A stretch of DNA of 64,000 nucleotides from Prostheceraeus crozeri (taxonomy: Eukaryota > Platyhelminthes > Polycladida > Euryleptidae). The stretch spans positions 62,001-126,000 of the forward strand of contig CAJQUW010007984.1 of NCBI GenBank assembly GCA_907163375.1, given 5' to 3'. This document shows positions 60,655 through 64,000 of this stretch, piece after piece; the stretch's first letter is position 1, and each line of letters begins with the position of its first letter. The notes under the pieces were generated by a model that searched no databases, was not told the DNA's origin, and was given only the letters and a program-made list of their open reading frames with translations. Made by a program: the position numbers and the translations under genes.

Positions 60655-61345
60655 GCTCACAAATAGATCATGACTGAATTGGATAATCAACTTTCTGCCA
60701 TTGAGATGTCGATTTATCAAGCTATAGATGAGCGGGTTATGAAATAGGCGAATGCACGTAAAAGTTTTGATGAAAAAGTAGCTAGATTAGAGCATGACAT
60801 CCATAATTCTTTACAGTCCGTCATAAAAGCTATGAAGGATAAAGATAATGGCATTTCTCTCTTGAAATCAGAGTTGAAACATCTGAACGATAAATACACG
60901 AATGACATCAACAAGTTGTAAGTGTCTGGTCTATGTGTGAGAAATCAAATGTCATTTATTGAATCACAAATAAGAGGAAGACCATTTTGATAAGAAATTT
61001 TCTTGAGCTAAGAGATAGTAATAAATCAATGGAAAGCGCTCTTTCTATGATTGCTCGACCTTTAAACCTCGAACAGGAACTTCCTTCGAAGCATACGTAC
61101 CGAATTGCAAAACCAACTGAAAACGAAGCTAGACTCACTTTGAAACATGCAGAAACATTTCGAGACGCTTTGTGAAGAGTATCCAAGAATAGAAAGTGAA
61201 GACTTTGTATTCCAATTGATGAAGTACAAATGTGAATCAAATTCAATACATTGAGAGGAAGTAGAATGAGGTCGAAAAAGCTGTGCTCTGTCAATGTCAG
61301 TCTGCAATGATGAAGATGATGAAGATAAAATTCAAACAAGCCACA
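60655..61345 (+). pseudogene. Possible LINE ORF1 remnant (coiled coil)
   Basis: Broken plus-strand frames encode a heptad-rich helical stretch (LEHDIHNSLQSVIKAMKD and LKSELKHLNDKYTNDINKL, 60790-60920), followed by a frame at 60987-61175 with charged, RIAKPTE-containing sequence. A coiled coil followed by a basic nucleic-acid-binding part is the layout of many LINE ORF1 proteins. Several stops and frame changes interrupt it. A decayed cellular gene is not excluded. Confidence 0.3.
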
Positions 61346-61884
61346 CCAAAAATATCTACCAAGATTTGTGAAATGGAGATCCTAATCTGAGAGAATTCGT
61401 CATGAATTTCAGAAGGTCAATGAAACCAGCCTAGAAAATCATTTTGACACAAAGAAAAATGAAATATAAGAAAGAAGTGTTCGACTGAATTTGATCTCAT
61501 TGCGAAGAAGTTTTTGCATGCAATCTGCAGCTGAATTTGATTTTTTTTCCTTATCCTCGTAATTCTTGAGCTCATTCCCTTATCGATCGCAGACTATCGA
61601 TTATATTATCGATCAGAGACGTATTCGTCTCTTCGCTACATGTATTTTCGGAGTTAAATGATACCCTACTGTGATTTCATCAGGGGCGCTGTTAAGCATG
61701 TAAAGACAGACTCGACATACTTTCTATGTTATAACTCATCATGCTATGTCTATGTTCCACATCTCTGTCTTATGCAATTTGAATTCTGATCTCAGCAATG
61801 TGCATGTAGTTGTTTTTAGTTAACTATACTTCGATGCTTGTGGCTAAACAGTATCAACCGGCAGATTGCAGGGCTTCGAAGCCG

Positions 61885-62245
61885 AAGACGACAGGAAATA
61901 CCACGGCCCCGGCTCCGGCTTGAAGTTTTATGTGTATTAAGAATTCAGTCACTTTGCGAGATAAAGTGATATTTGACAGTGTAGCTGAAACGAATACAAG
62001 TGTCATCATGGTAGGTTGTCGTCGTAGACCTCCCAAACCCTTCTGGCATTCATCTCTTCTTAATACATAGCCTACTGCAAATTATTTATTTGGATTTCAA
62101 AGGAGATCGCGGACTTCTTTAAGACAATGTTCCAGCAGAAACTGCAGCTGTCGGATGAAAGGCTCTTGTCGAAAAACATGCACATGCATTACCGCTTCAA
62201 GTGTAATGTGCTTATTGTTAAAGCACATCATTGATTCTTAATAAT
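61885..62245 (+). repeat. GGAGCCG-type repeat, copy 1
   Basis: Matches 63285-63620 in the same orientation at about 70-75% (shared cttgaagttttatgtgtatt, aaagtgatatttgaca, aaagctctt-like blocks). Clusters of CGGCTCCG-type words at the 5' side suggest a DNA element with subterminal repeats. Confidence 0.65.
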
Positions 62246-62811
62246 TATTCTCTTACAAATGTTTTGATATAAAAAACTTTTGATGTATGAAGAAGAATTT
62301 TGTTCAATGTGAAAAGATATGTTTCACTTGATTGATAAATATTAGAGCCGTGACAGCTAAGTGGTTGAATTATCTCGTCCGACCGGCAGCACCGTTTCTG
62401 CAGGAAGCAAGACGGAAAATTGGACTTTCAGAGAATTCAGTGCACCCTATCCATGGCTGCTACGAATCTGCGCGTCTGTCGAGTTCTACCCGGTTAGAAT
62501 AACGATTCGATAAATCTAAATGTGTTTAAACAGTATGAACTGCATGATCTAGAGATGTTTCTACATGCCGCAGCACTTCTCACTTAATTGCAGAAAACAC
62601 AGAAAATGTCATTTCACAGAAAACCTCAGCCTTCTCCCATTGGATGTATAAGTGCTTCTTGTGATCTTGTCTGACAGGAATAGGCAACAGGTAAACCTCG
62701 ACAGATGTGCAGTTTCTCAATAGACATCAGATGTACATCATTCGGTGAAAGTCTCTTGTTCGGTTTCGTGTTGGGTGTCCGACAATATGTCGAAGGGTCT
62801 TAGGTCGGAGC

Positions 62812-62841
62812 CGGAGCCGTGGTAGCTGGACCACGGCTCCG
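62812..62841. repeat. Perfect 12-bp stem hairpin
   Basis: CGGAGCCGTGGT, loop AGCTGG, then ACCACGGCTCCG. The words match the GGAGCCG repeats nearby, so it may be a junction of two inverted element ends. Confidence 0.8.
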
Positions 62842-62885
62842 AAACCCTGGCAGACTACCAGCTCAAATCGCAATCGTTCGAAATA

Positions 62886-62957
62886 CAGTCGAACCTGTCT
62901 TATTGCAACCTTTCTTATTGCAAAACCTGTCTTATTTCAATAAGATTTCGCGGTCCC
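62886..62957 (+). repeat. Short tandem-like transposon end (CAGTCGAACCTGTCTTA)
   Basis: CAGTCGAACCTGTCTTAT begins a stretch in which ttattgca and cctgtcttatt are repeated, ending at TTCGCGGTCCC. It resembles pogo/Tigger-like termini (CAGTyGAACCTG...GGTCCC), but the opposite end was not found. Confidence 0.4.
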
Positions 62958-63284
62958 ACAGTGCTTCCGTAAGTGCTTCGCACCCTGTCAACAAGCTAAA
63001 AAAAATAACCACTAGATTTGCCAATGCCCCGATGCCGTCTGAATTCAATATGTGTATCGCATTCCAATTTCATTTACTGTTATGCATGACTTATTGAACT
63101 ACTTATATCTTCATTTGACAGTAAGTCACGGAAACTCAAATCACAATGAGAAGTAAAATTTAGGAGAATTTTACACATGATGCGAAGGACTCCCATAACC
63201 TGCTCTAGGCCATTACTCCACGCTCCAGGCGTTCTGAATCAGGAATATCTTATGGTTTGCATAAAGTCATAGCAGGTCGGAGCC

Positions 63285-63620
63285 GACTCCGTCAGAAAAT
63301 ACACCGTCTCCGGCTTGAAGTTTTATGTGTATTTGAATTCAGTCACTTTTTTCGAGAAAAAAAGTGATATTTGACATTAGCTGAAAAGAATGCTGATGTG
63401 TCATCGTGGTAGACATCTGCTGGCCTTCATCTCCTATCAATGCATGAGCTCATGCGAATCATTTATCTGGATTATAAAAGAGATCAAGGACTTCCTTATT
63501 GTACTTCAACCGAAAACGCAACTGTCGAGTGAAAAGCTCTTGGCGAACAACATACACCTCTACATTCTCGCCTCAAATTTAGTTTACCTATTATTCAAGC
63601 ACAACATTGGATCTTGATAA
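63285..63620 (+). repeat. GGAGCCG-type repeat, copy 2
   Basis: Second copy of the repeat at 61885-62245, preceded by GTCGGAGCCGACTCCGTC at about 63275. Confidence 0.65.
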
Positions 63621-63689
63621 TGCCGGTCACCTTCTTGATGGTCGGTCGTGTCGTTGTATTGTATCTATGCTATCTTTTTTCCGAAGACT

Positions 63690-63811
63690 GGCATTGTGCA
63701 ATTATAAGCTTTTCATTGGTGATTCATTCCCCAAATTAGTTCCCCGGATGTGCCGCGACCTTGAGTCAATATCCATTCTAGTCAACTTCAGATAAACAAT
63801 CCATTGCCATG
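63690..63811 (+). mobile_element. CATAGAA-family element, right part only
   Basis: Shares agttcccCGGATGTGCCGCGACC, the inner CCATTCTAG block and CTTCAGATAAACA with the right half of the 258-bp copy at 54658. The terminus is mutated and no target duplication was found. Confidence 0.6.
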
Positions 63812-64000
63812 GTTTCTACCGCTGCTGACAAACACCTCTCCTTTTTCAAGACTTCCGTGGATGTCGATTTTTTGCTTACGTCACGCTGGGTTGCCTGGTA
63901 TTACTGCTGATTTTGCCTATTATTGCTTGCTTTCGAACAGTCAAGTAAGTTATTATTGCAACACACCGCAGTACAAAATCTTGCATGAGCCCCCATGTAT

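Noticed and set aside
1-64000. CRISPR arrays, operons or bacterial features
   Set aside because: No regularly spaced short direct repeats. Gene structure and repeats are eukaryotic.

Overview
The window is metazoan nuclear DNA: AT-rich, with long introns, GT/AG splice sites and many eukaryotic transposons (LINEs, Penelope-like elements, tRNA-derived SINEs, hAT- and CACTA-like DNA elements). Frequent aggcctac-type words and the repeat mix suggest a marine deuterostome, perhaps an echinoderm. That placement is an inference with modest confidence.

One host gene can be supported, on the + strand from about 21.5 to 40.4 kb. Three coding exons (21788-21826, 23800-24589, 39114-39778) join in phase and encode 497 aa. 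Exon 2 carries an NFIL3/E4BP4/vrille-type bZIP domain. Exon 3 carries a second, C/EBP(gamma)-type bZIP domain. Either this is one protein with two bZIP domains from different subfamilies, or it is two neighbouring bZIP genes whose exons happen to be in phase. A GC-richer, promoter-like stretch ending in a strong donor (about 35.78-36.03 kb) could start a C/EBP-only transcript, so both outputs may come from this locus.

Region by region. 1-2.96 kb: minus-strand fossil of a Polinton/adintovirus-like element. 2.97-4.15 kb: tandem repeats with G-runs. 8.6-9.9 kb: 3' part of an RTE-like LINE. 12.2-13.6 kb: decayed hAT transposase. 15.6-20.6 kb: MITEs, a foldback repeat and a 1.16-kb element with a perfect 8-bp target-site duplication (TSD). 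21.4-39.8 kb: the bZIP locus, its introns holding inverted repeats, hAT ends, a SINE and a Penelope-like fragment just upstream of exon 3. 40.8 kb: a 47-bp mini-element. 43.7 kb: CACTA-like MITE. 47.5-50.4 kb: LINE, SINE and Penelope-like reverse transcriptase remains. 52-57 kb: a complete hAT-type element, two MITEs, a LINE and a repeat that preserves an empty insertion site. 60-64 kb: a SINE, LINE ORF1-like remains and GGAGCCG-rich duplicated repeats.

The repeats give unusually clean insertion histories. Five DNA-element copies have TSDs readable by eye (four 8-bp, one 7-bp), and two insertions have an uninserted paralogue of the target elsewhere in the same window.
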